60,513 nt of DNA from a bacterium (GCA_030431975.1 JAUIHP010000029.1:1-60513), one strand, 5' to 3'. Positions 28,283-36,938 are shown, counted from the stretch's first letter. Notes: a model not told the origin generated them from the sequence alone. Numbers and translations are program-made.

Positions 28283-29832
28283 CCGCGGCCGTTCTCTTCC
28301 TGTACCGGGTGGCGACGGGGCTTCTCCTGATCCTGGCTTTGCCCTACGTCGTCTACCGCCGGCTTCGTCATCCGGCAGAGATGCAGGAGCGTTTCGGGAT
28401 CCGCCGGGAAGCGGACCGACACGCCGACAGGGACGGGACTCCGACAGTCTGGCTGCACGCGGCGTCTCTCGGAGAGGTGGAGGCGGTTCGGGCCTGGCTT
28501 GGGACCGAGCCTTGGGCCGTACCGGTCCGGATCCTTCTGACCGTGACATCGACTTCAGCCCGCCGTCAGGCGGCGGAACGTTTGGGGTCTGGCGTCGAAG
28601 TGCGATTCGTTCCGTTGGACTTCGACTTCGCGGTCCGGTCGTTCCTGGCCCGCGTTCAGCCCCGGCTCCTCCTGGTCGCGGAGACCGAGATCTGGCCGGT
28701 CCTTCTCGACCACTGTCGTCGTCGACAGATCCCGGTAGCGTTCATCAGTGCCCGCATCTCGGACCGGGCCTGGCCGCGGACGTCACGCTTCCGGGCCCTC
28801 TTCGCGGCCGTCGCGGCTGCGGTGGCTGCGGTGGCTGCCCAGTCGTCGAAGGACGCGGATCGTTTTCGTCGGCTGGGGTTCACGGACGTTCGGGTCTGCG
28901 GCAACGTCAAGTATGAGCTGCCATCGCCGATGGCCGACTCCGTTCGCGACTCACGCGGCTCCCGTACAGTCGACTCTCCTTCACCCGACTCGCGCGGTTC
29001 CCGTCCAGCCGACGCTGCTTCACCCGACTCGCGCGGTTCCCGTCCAGCCGACGCTGCTTCACCCGACTCGCGCGGTTCCCGTCCAGACGACTCTCCTTCA
29101 CCCGACTCGCGCGGTTCCCGTCCAGACGACTCTCCTTCACCCGACTCTGGTTCGCCCGACTCACCGGACTTGGTCCCGTCTCTCTCTGACTCAGGTGAAT
29201 TCCTTTGGGTCGTGGGTAGCCTGAGGAAGGGGGAGGAAGCTCTTCTGCGCGCCGTCGCTCGCGCCCGGGAAGAAGGTCTACACGTCGTCCTCGCCCCACG
29301 TCATCTGCGAGAACGGGAACACTGGGCAGAAGCCGTCCGGGCGGCGGGAATGGAGCCGTGCATGCGGAGCACTCTCAACGTCCCGATCGACTGGGAGCGA
29401 CCGATGGACTGGCTACGCGACGAGGTTGGACCCGATCGGCTCCTGGTCGTCGACGTTCACGGAGAGCTTCGGGCGTGGTACGGCCACGCGTCGGCGGCTT
29501 CGGTTGGAGGAACCTGGGTTCCGATCGGGGGACACAGCCTCTTCGAACCGGCAAGCCTCGGCGTCCCGGTTTCCTTCGGGCCGTTTACGGCCAACGTGGA
29601 AGATGTGGCCGAAGCCCTACTGGAAGAGGGTGGGGGAATGCGCTTCCGGGTTCCCGAGGACGTATGGAGCTGGATCCAGGGATTGCTCGATCCGGCAGAA
29701 GCGCAAAAAACGGAACGGTCCGCTCTCCGCGCGGCCAGGCGTCTGGCCAGTGCGGGGAAACGGACGCGCGCCTATCTCTTCGAACGACTGGGTTCGAAGG
29801 AAGGGGGCGGATGGTTCCGCCCCGAAAACTAG
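28279..29832 (+). CDS. waaA: 3-deoxy-D-manno-octulosonic acid (Kdo) transferase with an inserted repeat
   Basis: A 517-residue GT30 enzyme that adds Kdo to lipid A; usual length is about 420. It starts with an N-terminal membrane anchor (VATGLLLILALPYVVY). The N-terminal lobe carries VWLHAASLGEVEAVRAW and AETEIWPVLL. The C-terminal lobe has LAPRHLRERE, VVDVHGELRAWYGHA and GGHSLFEPASLG, normally GGHN. Between the lobes, residues 224-288 are five copies of a 13-residue Ser/Asp/Arg repeat, which accounts for most of the extra length. The start is GTG 28279 inside the previous stop. Its TAG shares a CTAG with the convergent lipoprotein gene. Confidence 0.93.
   Translation: MTAAVLFLYRVATGLLLILALPYVVYRRLRHPAEMQERFGIRREADRHADRDGTPTVWLHAASLGEVEAVRAWLGTEPWAVPVRILLTVTSTSARRQAAERLGSGVEVRFVPLDFDFAVRSFLARVQPRLLLVAETEIWPVLLDHCRRRQIPVAFISARISDRAWPRTSRFRALFAAVAAAVAAVAAQSSKDADRFRRLGFTDVRVCGNVKYELPSPMADSVRDSRGSRTVDSPSPDSRGSRPADAASPDSRGSRPADAASPDSRGSRPDDSPSPDSRGSRPDDSPSPDSGSPDSPDLVPSLSDSGEFLWVVGSLRKGEEALLRAVARAREEGLHVVLAPRHLREREHWAEAVRAAGMEPCMRSTLNVPIDWERPMDWLRDEVGPDRLLVVDVHGELRAWYGHASAASVGGTWVPIGGHSLFEPASLGVPVSFGPFTANVEDVAEALLEEGGGMRFRVPEDVWSWIQGLLDPAEAQKTERSALRAARRLASAGKRTRAYLFERLGSKEGGGWFRPEN
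28948..29142 (+). repeat. 39-bp tandem repeat inside waaA (five copies)
   Basis: Five head-to-tail 39-nt units encode D-S-R-G-S-R-P-x-D-x-x-S-P. Copies 2 and 3 are nearly identical, as are copies 4 and 5, which points to recent duplication by slippage or recombination. The array lies in the linker between the two GT-B lobes, where length change may be tolerated, and always stays in frame. Confidence 0.92.
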
Positions 29833-30380
29833 TTCGTAGAGTCGGCCCAGTTCGCGAAGTGAACCGGGATCCTCGTCTCGAAACTCAACGTGTTGTTCGA
29901 GTCGACCTCGCGGGCATGGAAGATGATCCGGGCCGTGGCCATGATCTCTCCTCCATAGGCGAGGGAGCTGACCGGCGGACTGGTCTTGACCGACGCCGGG
30001 ACGACCGTGATGTATCCGGTGAAGGTGTTGCGCACCGGCACCAGCCAACCGAGGCCACCGGAGAATCCTTCGATCTCCTCCTCGGACTCGTAGATCACCT
30101 CGTAGCTCTCGACGACGGTGTGCCGGTAGGCGACGTCCGTATTGACGATGCCGTCCCGAGCCTGGCTCCAGACGACGACCTCGACCTGGTCCTCGACGAT
30201 GTAGTCGTCATTCGACGCCACGCCGTCGACGCCGAAGTTGTAGACGTCACTGTTGACCGGAAGACCTTCGTTGATCTCCCAGACGTGGACCGTTTGCCGC
30301 ACGTTGTCGCTGCTGCAGCCCATGGCCAAGGCAAGGAGGCACACAGGAGCCACACTGATGAGAATCCGACGTACGTTCAT
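29829..30380 (-). CDS. Hypothetical outer-envelope lipoprotein
   Basis: A 183-residue protein. It has a type II signal peptide: basic MNVRRIL, a hydrophobic stretch, then lipobox LAMG with lipidated C22 (MGCSSD). The mature part is beta-rich and acidic (TVHVWEINEGLPVNSDVYNF) and matches no family I recognise. The stop codon shares CTAG with waaA on the other strand. It is a monocistronic unit facing the envelope cluster, with no clue to function beyond its location in the cell envelope. Confidence 0.8.
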   Translation of the reverse strand: MNVRRILISVAPVCLLALAMGCSSDNVRQTVHVWEINEGLPVNSDVYNFGVDGVASNDDYIVEDQVEVVVWSQARDGIVNTDVAYRHTVVESYEVIYESEEEIEGFSGGLGWLVPVRNTFTGYITVVPASVKTSPPVSSLAYGGEIMATARIIFHAREVDSNNTLSFETRIPVHFANWADSTN

Positions 30381-30506
30381 GATCTGGCGATCCTTCCCCT
30401 TCGGGCACCGGGAGGCCTCCAGCCCGTGGAGCCTTCCCCCTTCGTTCTCAGGAATCGACCGGCGCTTTCGGGCAGAAAGGCGCGCGGAAACGACTCAGTG
30501 AATCGT

Positions 30507-30535
30507 TTGTTCCCGTTATCGGCCTTCCGTATACT
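30507..30535 (+). promoter_or_regulatory. Sigma-70-like promoter upstream of nadB
   Basis: TTGTTC (30507-30512), a 17-base spacer, then TATACT (30530-30535), 45 bases before the nadB ATG. It lies in the 200-base divergent gap between the lipoprotein and nadB. Confidence 0.5.
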
Positions 30536-30580
30536 CGCCTGAAGCGGAAAGCCCGGTTGGGTTCCTTCCGCCCCAAGTCT

Positions 30581-32197
30581 ATGAAAAAGAGCAACTTCCT
30601 CGTTATCGGGTCCGGGCTTGCCGGACTCGTCTTTGCCCTGCGGGCCGCCGAGCACGGCGATGTCATCGTCGTGACCAAGCGCCTCCCCGCGGACACCAAT
30701 ACCGGCTACGCACAGGGCGGGATCGCCGCGGCCATCGGCGGGGAGGTCGATGTCGCCTCCCACATTTCCGACACCCTCGCGGCGGGGGGCGGGATCTGCG
30801 TCCCGGAGGTCGTGGAGAGCATCCTCGCCGAGGGGGCGGCCGCCGTGGAGCGGCTGGTGGCCCTCGGGGTTCCGTTCAGCCGCAACGAGAATGGGGTCTA
30901 CGAACTCGGCCGGGAGGGCGGTCACACCGAGCGCCGGGTTCTTCACGTCAAGGACCACACCGGGCGGGCCATCATCGAGCGGCTTCTGGCTGCGGTGGCG
31001 GCGCACCCGAAGATCCGGGTCCTGGCCGACCATTGCGCCGTGGATCTCATCGTCGAGAACAAGCGCGAGATCGATCCGACCCGGCGTCGCTGTTGGGGAG
31101 CCTACGTTCTGGACTCGGCCACGCGGAAGATCGACGCCTACGGCGCCGAGGTGACCTTCCTGGCCACGGGTGGAACCGGGAAGGCCTATCGCTACACCTC
31201 CAATTCGGACGTGGCCACCGGTGACGGCGTCGCCATGGCCTTTCGCGCCGGATGCCGGGTGGCCAATCTCGAGTTCGTGCAGTTTCATCCGACCTGTCTC
31301 TACCATCCCGATGCCAAGGACTTCCTCATCACCGAGGCAGTCCGCGGGGAAGGCGCGTTCCTGACCACGGTCGACGGCGCGCGACTGGAGATTCCGCATC
31401 CGATGGGAGATCTGGCGCCGCGCGATGTCGTCGCCCGGGCCATCGATCAGGCCATGAAGAGGGAAGGAGAGCACTCGGTCCTTCTCCACATGGAAGAGAT
31501 GGATGCGGAGATGGTGCGGGACCGGTTCCCGACCATCTACGAGACCTGCCTGCAGTACTCGATCGACCCGACGAAGCAGCCGATTCCTGTGGTGCCGGCA
31601 GCGCACTACCAATGCGGCGGGGTCGTGACCGACCTTCAGGGACGAACGGACCTTGCCGGGCTCCTGGCCGCGGGTGAGGTTGCCTACACGGGGCTGCACG
31701 GTGCGAACCGTTTGGCCTCGAACTCTCTGCTCGAGGCGGCGGTCATGGGGGAGCGGGCGGCCGCGGAGGCGATCGACATCGATCGCACCACGGTCCGAGT
31801 CCCCGAACTGGAACCATGGGATACCGGCCACGCCACGCTCCCGCGCGAAACCGTGCTCATCGACGCGCACTGGGACCTCGTTCGAACGATGATGTGGGAG
31901 TTCGTCGGCATCGTGCGTAACGACCATCGTCTCGATGTGGCCGCTCGCTATCTGGACATATTCCGCGCAAGCATCGAGTCGTACTATTGGGACTTCGTCC
32001 TCGATCACGATCTTGTCGAGCTACGTAATCTCGGGCTGGTCGCCGACCTCATCGTCAAGTCGGCGCAGACCCGCAAGGAGTCGCGGGGCCTTCACTTCAA
32101 CGAGGACTATCCGGATCGGCTGACCGAGAGCGGGCCGACCGTCCTATCGCCGTTCGAACAGGCCAGCCTTTCCATGAACATGGAGAGATCCCGATGA
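30581..32197 (+). CDS. nadB: L-aspartate oxidase
   Basis: A 538-residue flavoenzyme that oxidises L-aspartate to iminoaspartate for NAD synthesis. FAD-binding motifs are VIGSGLAGLVFALRAAEHG and LATGGTGKAYRYTSN. Active-site segments include HPTCLYHPDAK, EAVRGEGAFL and AHYQCGGV. GANRLASNSLLEAAVMG is characteristic of NadB and succinate dehydrogenase-type flavoproteins, and TNTGYAQGGIAAA separates it as NadB. I took ATG 30581 (MKKSNFLVIG) rather than a TTG eight codons earlier. nadA and nadC are not in the window. The stop overlaps the ATG of the next gene. Confidence 0.95.
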   Translation: MKKSNFLVIGSGLAGLVFALRAAEHGDVIVVTKRLPADTNTGYAQGGIAAAIGGEVDVASHISDTLAAGGGICVPEVVESILAEGAAAVERLVALGVPFSRNENGVYELGREGGHTERRVLHVKDHTGRAIIERLLAAVAAHPKIRVLADHCAVDLIVENKREIDPTRRRCWGAYVLDSATRKIDAYGAEVTFLATGGTGKAYRYTSNSDVATGDGVAMAFRAGCRVANLEFVQFHPTCLYHPDAKDFLITEAVRGEGAFLTTVDGARLEIPHPMGDLAPRDVVARAIDQAMKREGEHSVLLHMEEMDAEMVRDRFPTIYETCLQYSIDPTKQPIPVVPAAHYQCGGVVTDLQGRTDLAGLLAAGEVAYTGLHGANRLASNSLLEAAVMGERAAAEAIDIDRTTVRVPELEPWDTGHATLPRETVLIDAHWDLVRTMMWEFVGIVRNDHRLDVAARYLDIFRASIESYYWDFVLDHDLVELRNLGLVADLIVKSAQTRKESRGLHFNEDYPDRLTESGPTVLSPFEQASLSMNMERSR

Positions 32198-32556
32198 ATG
32201 AGTCGGAGAACCTTGCCCGCCTGGAAGCGGTGGCGACCGGCGGTCCCTATCACGTCTCCGCCTACTTGTGGGTGCTACGGGTGCTGGAGGAGACGCGTCG
32301 CAAGCTCGAGCGGGAAGATCACATCACTGCCGTCGAGCTTCTCGAGGGCAACCTGGAACTGGCGCGTCGCGAATTCGGTCCCATGGCCCTGGAAGTGTTT
32401 ACGCACTGGGGTCTGGAGACGACATCCGACATCGGATCCATCGTCTTCGAATTGGTCGAAAGCGGTTTTCTCCGGAAGACGGACGACGATTCGATCGATG
32501 ACTTCGACGACGTTCACGATCTGCAACAAGCACTCATCGATCAGTACGAGTGGTAG
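32194..32556 (+). CDS. Minf_1886 family protein
   Basis: A 120-residue soluble protein with the pattern of this small uncharacterised family: ELLEGNLELARREFGPMALE, then VFTHWGLETTSDIGSIVFEL and VESGFLRKTDDDS, and an acidic C-terminal part DDFDDVHDLQQAL. The family is known mainly from Planctomycetes and Verrucomicrobia and has no assigned function. It starts with ATGA inside the nadB stop, so it is probably co-translated with nadB. The next gene starts inside its end. Confidence 0.8.
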   Translation: MNESENLARLEAVATGGPYHVSAYLWVLRVLEETRRKLEREDHITAVELLEGNLELARREFGPMALEVFTHWGLETTSDIGSIVFELVESGFLRKTDDDSIDDFDDVHDLQQALIDQYEW

Positions 32557-33794
32557 AGCCTTTCGCGCCGCAGCGGGCCGACGGTGGGTACGGCGGGATG
32601 AGTTCCGGCTCGGGCTCGGACTCCGGCTTGGGCTCCGGTTCGGGCTCCGGCTCGGGCTCCGGCTCCGGCTCGGGCTCCGACTTGGGCTCCGGTCACGCTG
32701 GTCGACCGCACATTCTGGTGCTTCGTTTTCATTCGCTCGGGGATGTCATTCTGACGGCGGGCATCCTTCGCGCGTTGGGCGACCTGCCGTCCCGGCCATG
32801 CGTCGAGCTGGTGACGGAAGAACGATTCGCTTCTCTCTTCTCCGGCGCACCCTTCGTGTCGAGGATTCACGGACGAGGGGAGGCGATCCCAAGTCTCGGG
32901 GACTACTCCAGGGTTGTCGATTTGCAGGCGAGCCCGACGAGTCGTCGTTACTTGCGGTCCGCGGCGGGAGCTGACACTCGTTCCGTTCGCGTTCGTTCCG
33001 TTCGCACCCGCAGTTTGGAGCGGCGTCTTCTCGTCCTGACGGGAGGGCGCGCGCCCCGCCGGATTCCCGACGCGATCGGCCGTTATGCGGAAGCGGCGTT
33101 TCTTCCTGACGAGTTCGCGGGCCTGACAGACGCGGATCTGGCGCCGACACTCTTTGAGGACGAGAAGGGCCGGGCCGAGTGGTCCGTGCATCCGGCGGCA
33201 CAACTACCGGGCCCGCGGGTCGCGCTCATCACCGGCGCCTCGCGAAAAAGCAAAGCGCCGACGAGGGACACGTTCGCAACCGTCGGCCGGTCTTTCCAGG
33301 ATCGCGGTTGGAGTGTCCTTTGGGTGGAAGAAGACCGGGGGCAGGCCGGGGACGCTCCGGTCGGGACGCGGGTGGCGGTGTCCTTATCCGCGCTGAAGTC
33401 GGCGTTCGCCGGATGCGACCTCGTCGTCAGTGGGGATTCGGGGCCCATGCATCTGGCCACGGCCATGCGGACGCCGGTTGTGGCCGTGTTCGGCTCCTCC
33501 GTGCGCGGCTTCGGTTTCTTTCCCAGAGTCTCAGACGTCCGTGTACTGGAACACGATGTTTGGTGCCGGCCGTGTGGAGTCCATGGTCGCAACCATTGTT
33601 GGCGGGGAGGATTTCCCTGCCTCGACGTTTCGCCCCAACGTATCGTGGACGAGGGGATTCGTCTGGTGGACTCGGCGAAACGCCAATCGCAAAGGCCGGC
33701 GCAGCCGGGACAAAGACAGGATTTGGGACCAGGACAGGAGTCAGGTGAAGGTTTGGGACCAGGACTAGATCAGGTAAAGGACGGATCCTCGTGA
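32550..33794 (+). CDS. Glycosyltransferase family 9 (heptosyltransferase-like) protein
   Basis: A 414-residue protein from GTG 32550 (ATG 32598 is an alternative). After a Ser-Gly-rich leader the GT9 fold begins with ILVLRFHSLGDVILTAGILR. The C-terminal lobe has VALITGASRKSKAPT, then GCDLVVSGDSGPMHLATAMR and the sugar-nucleotide region VVAVFGSSVRGFGFFP. A Cys-rich VWCRPCGVHGRNHCWRG follows, as in ADP-heptose transferases. It probably builds the LPS core. The last ~35 residues are a Gln/Gly-rich low-complexity tail encoded by short direct repeats. It ends with GTGA overlapping mutL. Confidence 0.88.
   Translation: MVEPFAPQRADGGYGGMSSGSGSDSGLGSGSGSGSGSGSGSGSDLGSGHAGRPHILVLRFHSLGDVILTAGILRALGDLPSRPCVELVTEERFASLFSGAPFVSRIHGRGEAIPSLGDYSRVVDLQASPTSRRYLRSAAGADTRSVRVRSVRTRSLERRLLVLTGGRAPRRIPDAIGRYAEAAFLPDEFAGLTDADLAPTLFEDEKGRAEWSVHPAAQLPGPRVALITGASRKSKAPTRDTFATVGRSFQDRGWSVLWVEEDRGQAGDAPVGTRVAVSLSALKSAFAGCDLVVSGDSGPMHLATAMRTPVVAVFGSSVRGFGFFPRVSDVRVLEHDVWCRPCGVHGRNHCWRGGFPCLDVSPQRIVDEGIRLVDSAKRQSQRPAQPGQRQDLGPGQESGEGLGPGLDQVKDGSS
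32603..32690 (+). repeat. Hexanucleotide-based repeat encoding a Ser-Gly tract
   Basis: Alternating GGCTCC, GGCTCG and GGTTCG hexamers give a nearly pure Ser-Gly tract at residues ~18-48 of the GT9 protein, before the first beta strand of the fold. The purity suggests replication slippage. Confidence 0.85.
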
Positions 33795-35821
33795 GCGATC
33801 CTCGACCGGAGGTACGAAAACTCGATCCGAGAGTGATCTCCAAGATTGCGGCCGGCGAGATGATCCTGCGGCCGCTTTCGGTGGCCAAGGAACTCCTTGA
33901 AAACTCCGTAGACGCACGGTCACGCCGCATCGTCGTCGAGGTCGGGGAACGCCCGGACGCTTTGCTACAGGTCACGGACGATGGGATCGGGATGACCGAA
34001 GCCGACCTTCGTCTGGCTTTGGAAACGCACGCGACGAGCAAGCTTCGTTCGGAAGAAGACCTGCTTCGGGTCGGTTCGCTGGGCTTCCGCGGCGAGGCCG
34101 TCCCGTCGATCGGTCGCGTATCGCGAATGACGATCGAGACGGCTTCCGACGAGTCCGGGGCCGGATTCCGGGCCCGCGTCGAAGGTGGCACTCTGCGTGC
34201 GATCGAGCCCACGTCGCGCCGTCGCGGGACGACGGTGCGCGCCGAGGATCTCTTCTTCAACTCACCAGTTCGGAAGCGCTTTCTGAAGACTGCGGCGGGA
34301 GAGCGCAGGGCCATTCGCAAGATGGTGGAGACCTACGCCTATGCGTATCCGGATCTGCATCTGCGGCTGGTGGAGGGCGGGGTGGAGAAACTCGACCTGG
34401 CGCCCGCCGACGGTCTTGCCGAGCGAATGTCGCAGTTGGGCGGTGCCGGACAGTTGGAGCAACTGCTGGCCGTCGAAGATGCGGCGCCGCGCTTTCGTGT
34501 GCACGGATTCGTCGGAGTGCCGGAATTGGCTCGAGGCGGAACCCAACACCAGACGTTGCTCGTCAATCGGCGATGGGTCACGGCACCGTGGTTGAGCGCT
34601 GCGCTGCGTCAGGCATTCGGGGATCTGCTTCCTCCCGGAAAGAATCCGTTGGCCGTTCTGCTCCTCGACATTGATCCTTCGCGGATCGACGTCAATGTTC
34701 ACCCCACGAAGCGAGAGATCCGTTTCCTCGACGAAAGCGAGATCTTCGGGTGGCTGGTTCGCGTCGTGAAAGCGCAGGTGCAGACCCTCGTACCGACTTG
34801 GAACCTGGAGCCCGGCAACCGAGGTGGAGGTTGGTCACGCGCGGGAAGAGACTCGGCGTCCAAGATTCGGGAAGTAGCGCCGCTCATCGATGAACTGTAT
34901 CGCGGCCCGACGGTGCGGACTTCCGATGCGCTCACGCCCGGTGACTTCGACGGTCGCGGAGAGCACGGAGAGCACGGGGATCGAGGAGATCGCGGGGAGC
35001 ACGGAGATCGCGGAGATCTTGGAATTCATACGAGTCCGGGAGAGCGTTCCGATTCGAACACCCAGGCGCCCGAGTGGGTCCGAAACGATCCTTCGCTCGA
35101 AACACAGTTGCCATGGGAACGTTCGGACGCGGATGTCGCTTCCCACCCGGTGGACCCGGATGTCGCTATCGACCCGGCGGATTCGGCGAACCCGGCGAAC
35201 CCGCCGAACCTGCCGAACCCTGCGGATCCGGGGGACCCGGAGGCCTCTGCGAGCGATGCACGTGTTCTTTGGCAACTGCATCGTCGTTACATCCTCGCTC
35301 AAACCCAGCACGGCGCCCTCATCATCGATCAGCACGCAGCGCACGAACGCATCCTTTACGAGCAGACGCTGAAGAGATTCCGCACCGGGGGCTTTCCCGT
35401 GCAGCAGCTTCTCGCACCCCTGACCCTGACTCTGGAACCCGACGAGATGGAGTGCTTCCGCCGCTTCTCTGGTGAGTTCGCAGCGGTCGGTCTCGATGCG
35501 ACGGAGTTTGGAAACGACACGGTTCTCCTGCGCGGAGCGCCGACGTTTTGGTCGAAGGATCCCGAAGCGACCTTCCGGGATGTTCTTGCCGACCTCGGTT
35601 CGGGCATCGGTCGCCGCTTTGCCCGTCGTGAAGAACAACTGGCCGCGTCCTTCGCGTGTCGCAGCGCCATCAAGAGCGGACGGCCGTTGTCCCAGAGGGA
35701 AATGCAGCGGCTCGTACACGACCTCTTCGCCACCGACGTACCCCACGGCGACCCACACGGACGACCGACCTTCTTCGAGGTGGATCTCAATGACTTCGAC
35801 CGACGTTTCGGCCGGCACTGA
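33791..35821 (+). CDS. mutL: DNA mismatch repair protein MutL
   Basis: A 676-residue protein starting at GTG inside the GT9 stop. The GHKL ATPase has IAAGEMILRPLSVAKELLEN (usually AGEVI.RP), DDGIGM, THATSK and GFRGEA. The C-terminal domain has the endonuclease motif DQHAAHERILYE (from D513), so it is the nicking type of MutL. Its later motif is ACRSAIKSG, but the metal-binding CPHGRP reads DPHGRP (D654). The linker (residues ~385-495) contains a GEH/GDR triplet tract and a second Asn-Pro tract. No mutS is in the window. Its 3' end overlaps miaA by 32 bases. Confidence 0.95.
   Translation: MSDPRPEVRKLDPRVISKIAAGEMILRPLSVAKELLENSVDARSRRIVVEVGERPDALLQVTDDGIGMTEADLRLALETHATSKLRSEEDLLRVGSLGFRGEAVPSIGRVSRMTIETASDESGAGFRARVEGGTLRAIEPTSRRRGTTVRAEDLFFNSPVRKRFLKTAAGERRAIRKMVETYAYAYPDLHLRLVEGGVEKLDLAPADGLAERMSQLGGAGQLEQLLAVEDAAPRFRVHGFVGVPELARGGTQHQTLLVNRRWVTAPWLSAALRQAFGDLLPPGKNPLAVLLLDIDPSRIDVNVHPTKREIRFLDESEIFGWLVRVVKAQVQTLVPTWNLEPGNRGGGWSRAGRDSASKIREVAPLIDELYRGPTVRTSDALTPGDFDGRGEHGEHGDRGDRGEHGDRGDLGIHTSPGERSDSNTQAPEWVRNDPSLETQLPWERSDADVASHPVDPDVAIDPADSANPANPPNLPNPADPGDPEASASDARVLWQLHRRYILAQTQHGALIIDQHAAHERILYEQTLKRFRTGGFPVQQLLAPLTLTLEPDEMECFRRFSGEFAAVGLDATEFGNDTVLLRGAPTFWSKDPEATFRDVLADLGSGIGRRFARREEQLAASFACRSAIKSGRPLSQREMQRLVHDLFATDVPHGDPHGRPTFFEVDLNDFDRRFGRH
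34952..35031 (+). repeat. 9-bp repeat in the mutL linker encoding Gly-x-y triplets
   Basis: Units such as GGAGAGCAC and GGAGATCGC give seven collagen-like triplets (GEH, GDR, GDL) in the flexible linker of MutL. The array is in frame and imperfect. Confidence 0.8.
35179..35248 (+). repeat. Second 9-bp repeat in the mutL linker (Asn-Pro-Ala type)
   Basis: Repeats of CGAACCCGG-like units encode NPANPPNLPNPADPGDP just before the C-terminal domain of MutL. It is separate from the Gly-x-y tract about 150 bases upstream. Confidence 0.75.
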
Positions 35822-36752
35822 CGGCACGCTCGTCGGGTTTCTGACCGGTCCGACCGCCACGGGGAAGAGCACGGTCGCCGAATACCTGGCCGAGCGCTAC
35901 GACCTCGAGTTGCTCTCGATCGACAGCCGGCAACTCTACCGCGGCCTGGACCTGGGCACCGCCAAGCCGACTCGGGAGGAACGCGGTCGGTGCCGCTACC
36001 ACCTGCTCGACCTTCTTTCGCCCGATGAGTTCTCGAGCGCCGGCGGTTTTCAGCAATCGTTTCGAGCTGCGCTCGAGGACGTCGCGGCGCGGTCGCGCAG
36101 AGCCTTGGCCGTCGGAGGCACGGCACTCTACTGGGAAGCCTGCGCGTACGGCATGCATCCTCTGCCGCCGTCGTCCCCGGAGTTTCGCGCGAAGTGGGAA
36201 CGAGTCTGGAAAGAGCAAGGGCTGGAGGTCGTCTTCGATCGACTGGTGGAACTCGATCCGATAGGCGCCGAAGACGTCGAAAGGGACAACCCTCACCGGG
36301 TCCTACGTGCCCTGGAACTCGTGGAGACGACGGGGAAGACGCTTCGGGACCTGTACTCCGGACCGCGAGTTGGCGGACTCGACTCCGTGCCGCCCGAGGT
36401 GATCCTTCTACGTCCGCGGGAAGAAACCTATCGCAGGATCGAAGAGCGATGCGACGCGATGCTTGCCGCCGGATTGATCGATGAGTTGCGTTCTCTGCTG
36501 GACCAGGGCGTCTCGTCGGATGCACCCGGACTTCGAACGGTGGGCTACCGCGAGTTCCTTCCGTTCCTTGATGGCACCGCGTCGCTGGACGAGTGCAGGG
36601 AACTCTTTGTTCGCAACTCCAGACGCTACGCCAAACGTCAGGAGACCTGGTTTCAGAACCGAATGCCTGGTGCCCACCGGATCGAGCTGAGCCTTGGGAT
36701 GGAGCTGGGTGACATCGTGGGGGAGGTCGCGCGCTGCCTCCATCTCGCTTGA
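35790..36752 (+). CDS. miaA: tRNA dimethylallyltransferase
   Basis: A 320-residue enzyme that prenylates A37 of tRNAs reading UNN codons. The P-loop is GPTATGKST, followed by SIDSRQLYRGLDLGTAKPT, VGGTALYWEA and the C-terminal segment RYAKRQETWFQNR. I chose ATG 35790; it lies inside the last 32 bases of mutL in another frame, and an earlier in-frame ATG would overlap mutL by some 350 bases. The mutL-miaA order is common in bacteria. The TTGACA of the tRNA-Gly promoter overlaps its stop codon. Confidence 0.95.
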   Translation: MTSTDVSAGTDGTLVGFLTGPTATGKSTVAEYLAERYDLELLSIDSRQLYRGLDLGTAKPTREERGRCRYHLLDLLSPDEFSSAGGFQQSFRAALEDVAARSRRALAVGGTALYWEACAYGMHPLPPSSPEFRAKWERVWKEQGLEVVFDRLVELDPIGAEDVERDNPHRVLRALELVETTGKTLRDLYSGPRVGGLDSVPPEVILLRPREETYRRIEERCDAMLAAGLIDELRSLLDQGVSSDAPGLRTVGYREFLPFLDGTASLDECRELFVRNSRRYAKRQETWFQNRMPGAHRIELSLGMELGDIVGEVARCLHLA

Positions 36753-36776
36753 CAGAAAAGGGCCAGGTGGTACCGT
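36749..36776 (+). promoter_or_regulatory. Sigma-70-like promoter of tRNA-Gly
   Basis: TTGACA (36749-36754), a 16-base spacer and TACCGT (36771-36776), with the tRNA beginning 20 bases later. The -35 box covers the miaA stop codon. Confidence 0.6.
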
Positions 36777-36795
36777 TCCGGCACGAGTCTGAGGA

Positions 36796-36871
36796 GCGGG
36801 CATAACTCAGTTGGTAGAGTGTCAGCTTCCCAAGCTGAATGTCGCGGGTTCGAGTCCCGTTGCCCGCTCCA
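36796..36871 (+). tRNA. tRNA-Gly(CCC)
   Basis: A 76-nt cloverleaf. The acceptor stem GCGGGCA pairs with TGCCCGC; the anticodon stem TCAGC/GCTGA carries the loop TTCCCAA with anticodon CCC; the T arm contains GGTTCGAGTCC. CCA is encoded. Confidence 0.96.
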
Positions 36872-36909
36872 GTTTCCTCCGACCGTTTCGACGACATTGT
36901 CAGCTCAAA

Positions 36910-36938
36910 TTGACATTCCTCAACCATGCGACTACCCT
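36910..36938 (+). promoter_or_regulatory. Candidate promoter upstream of the DUF512 gene
   Basis: TTGACA (36910-36915), a 17-base spacer and TACCCT (36933-36938), 77 bases before the ATG of the DUF512 gene. It resembles the tRNA-Gly promoter about 160 bases upstream. Confidence 0.4.

Noticed and set aside
28948-29142. CRISPR array or intergenic satellite
   Set aside because: The 39-bp units lie inside waaA, in frame, with no spacers.
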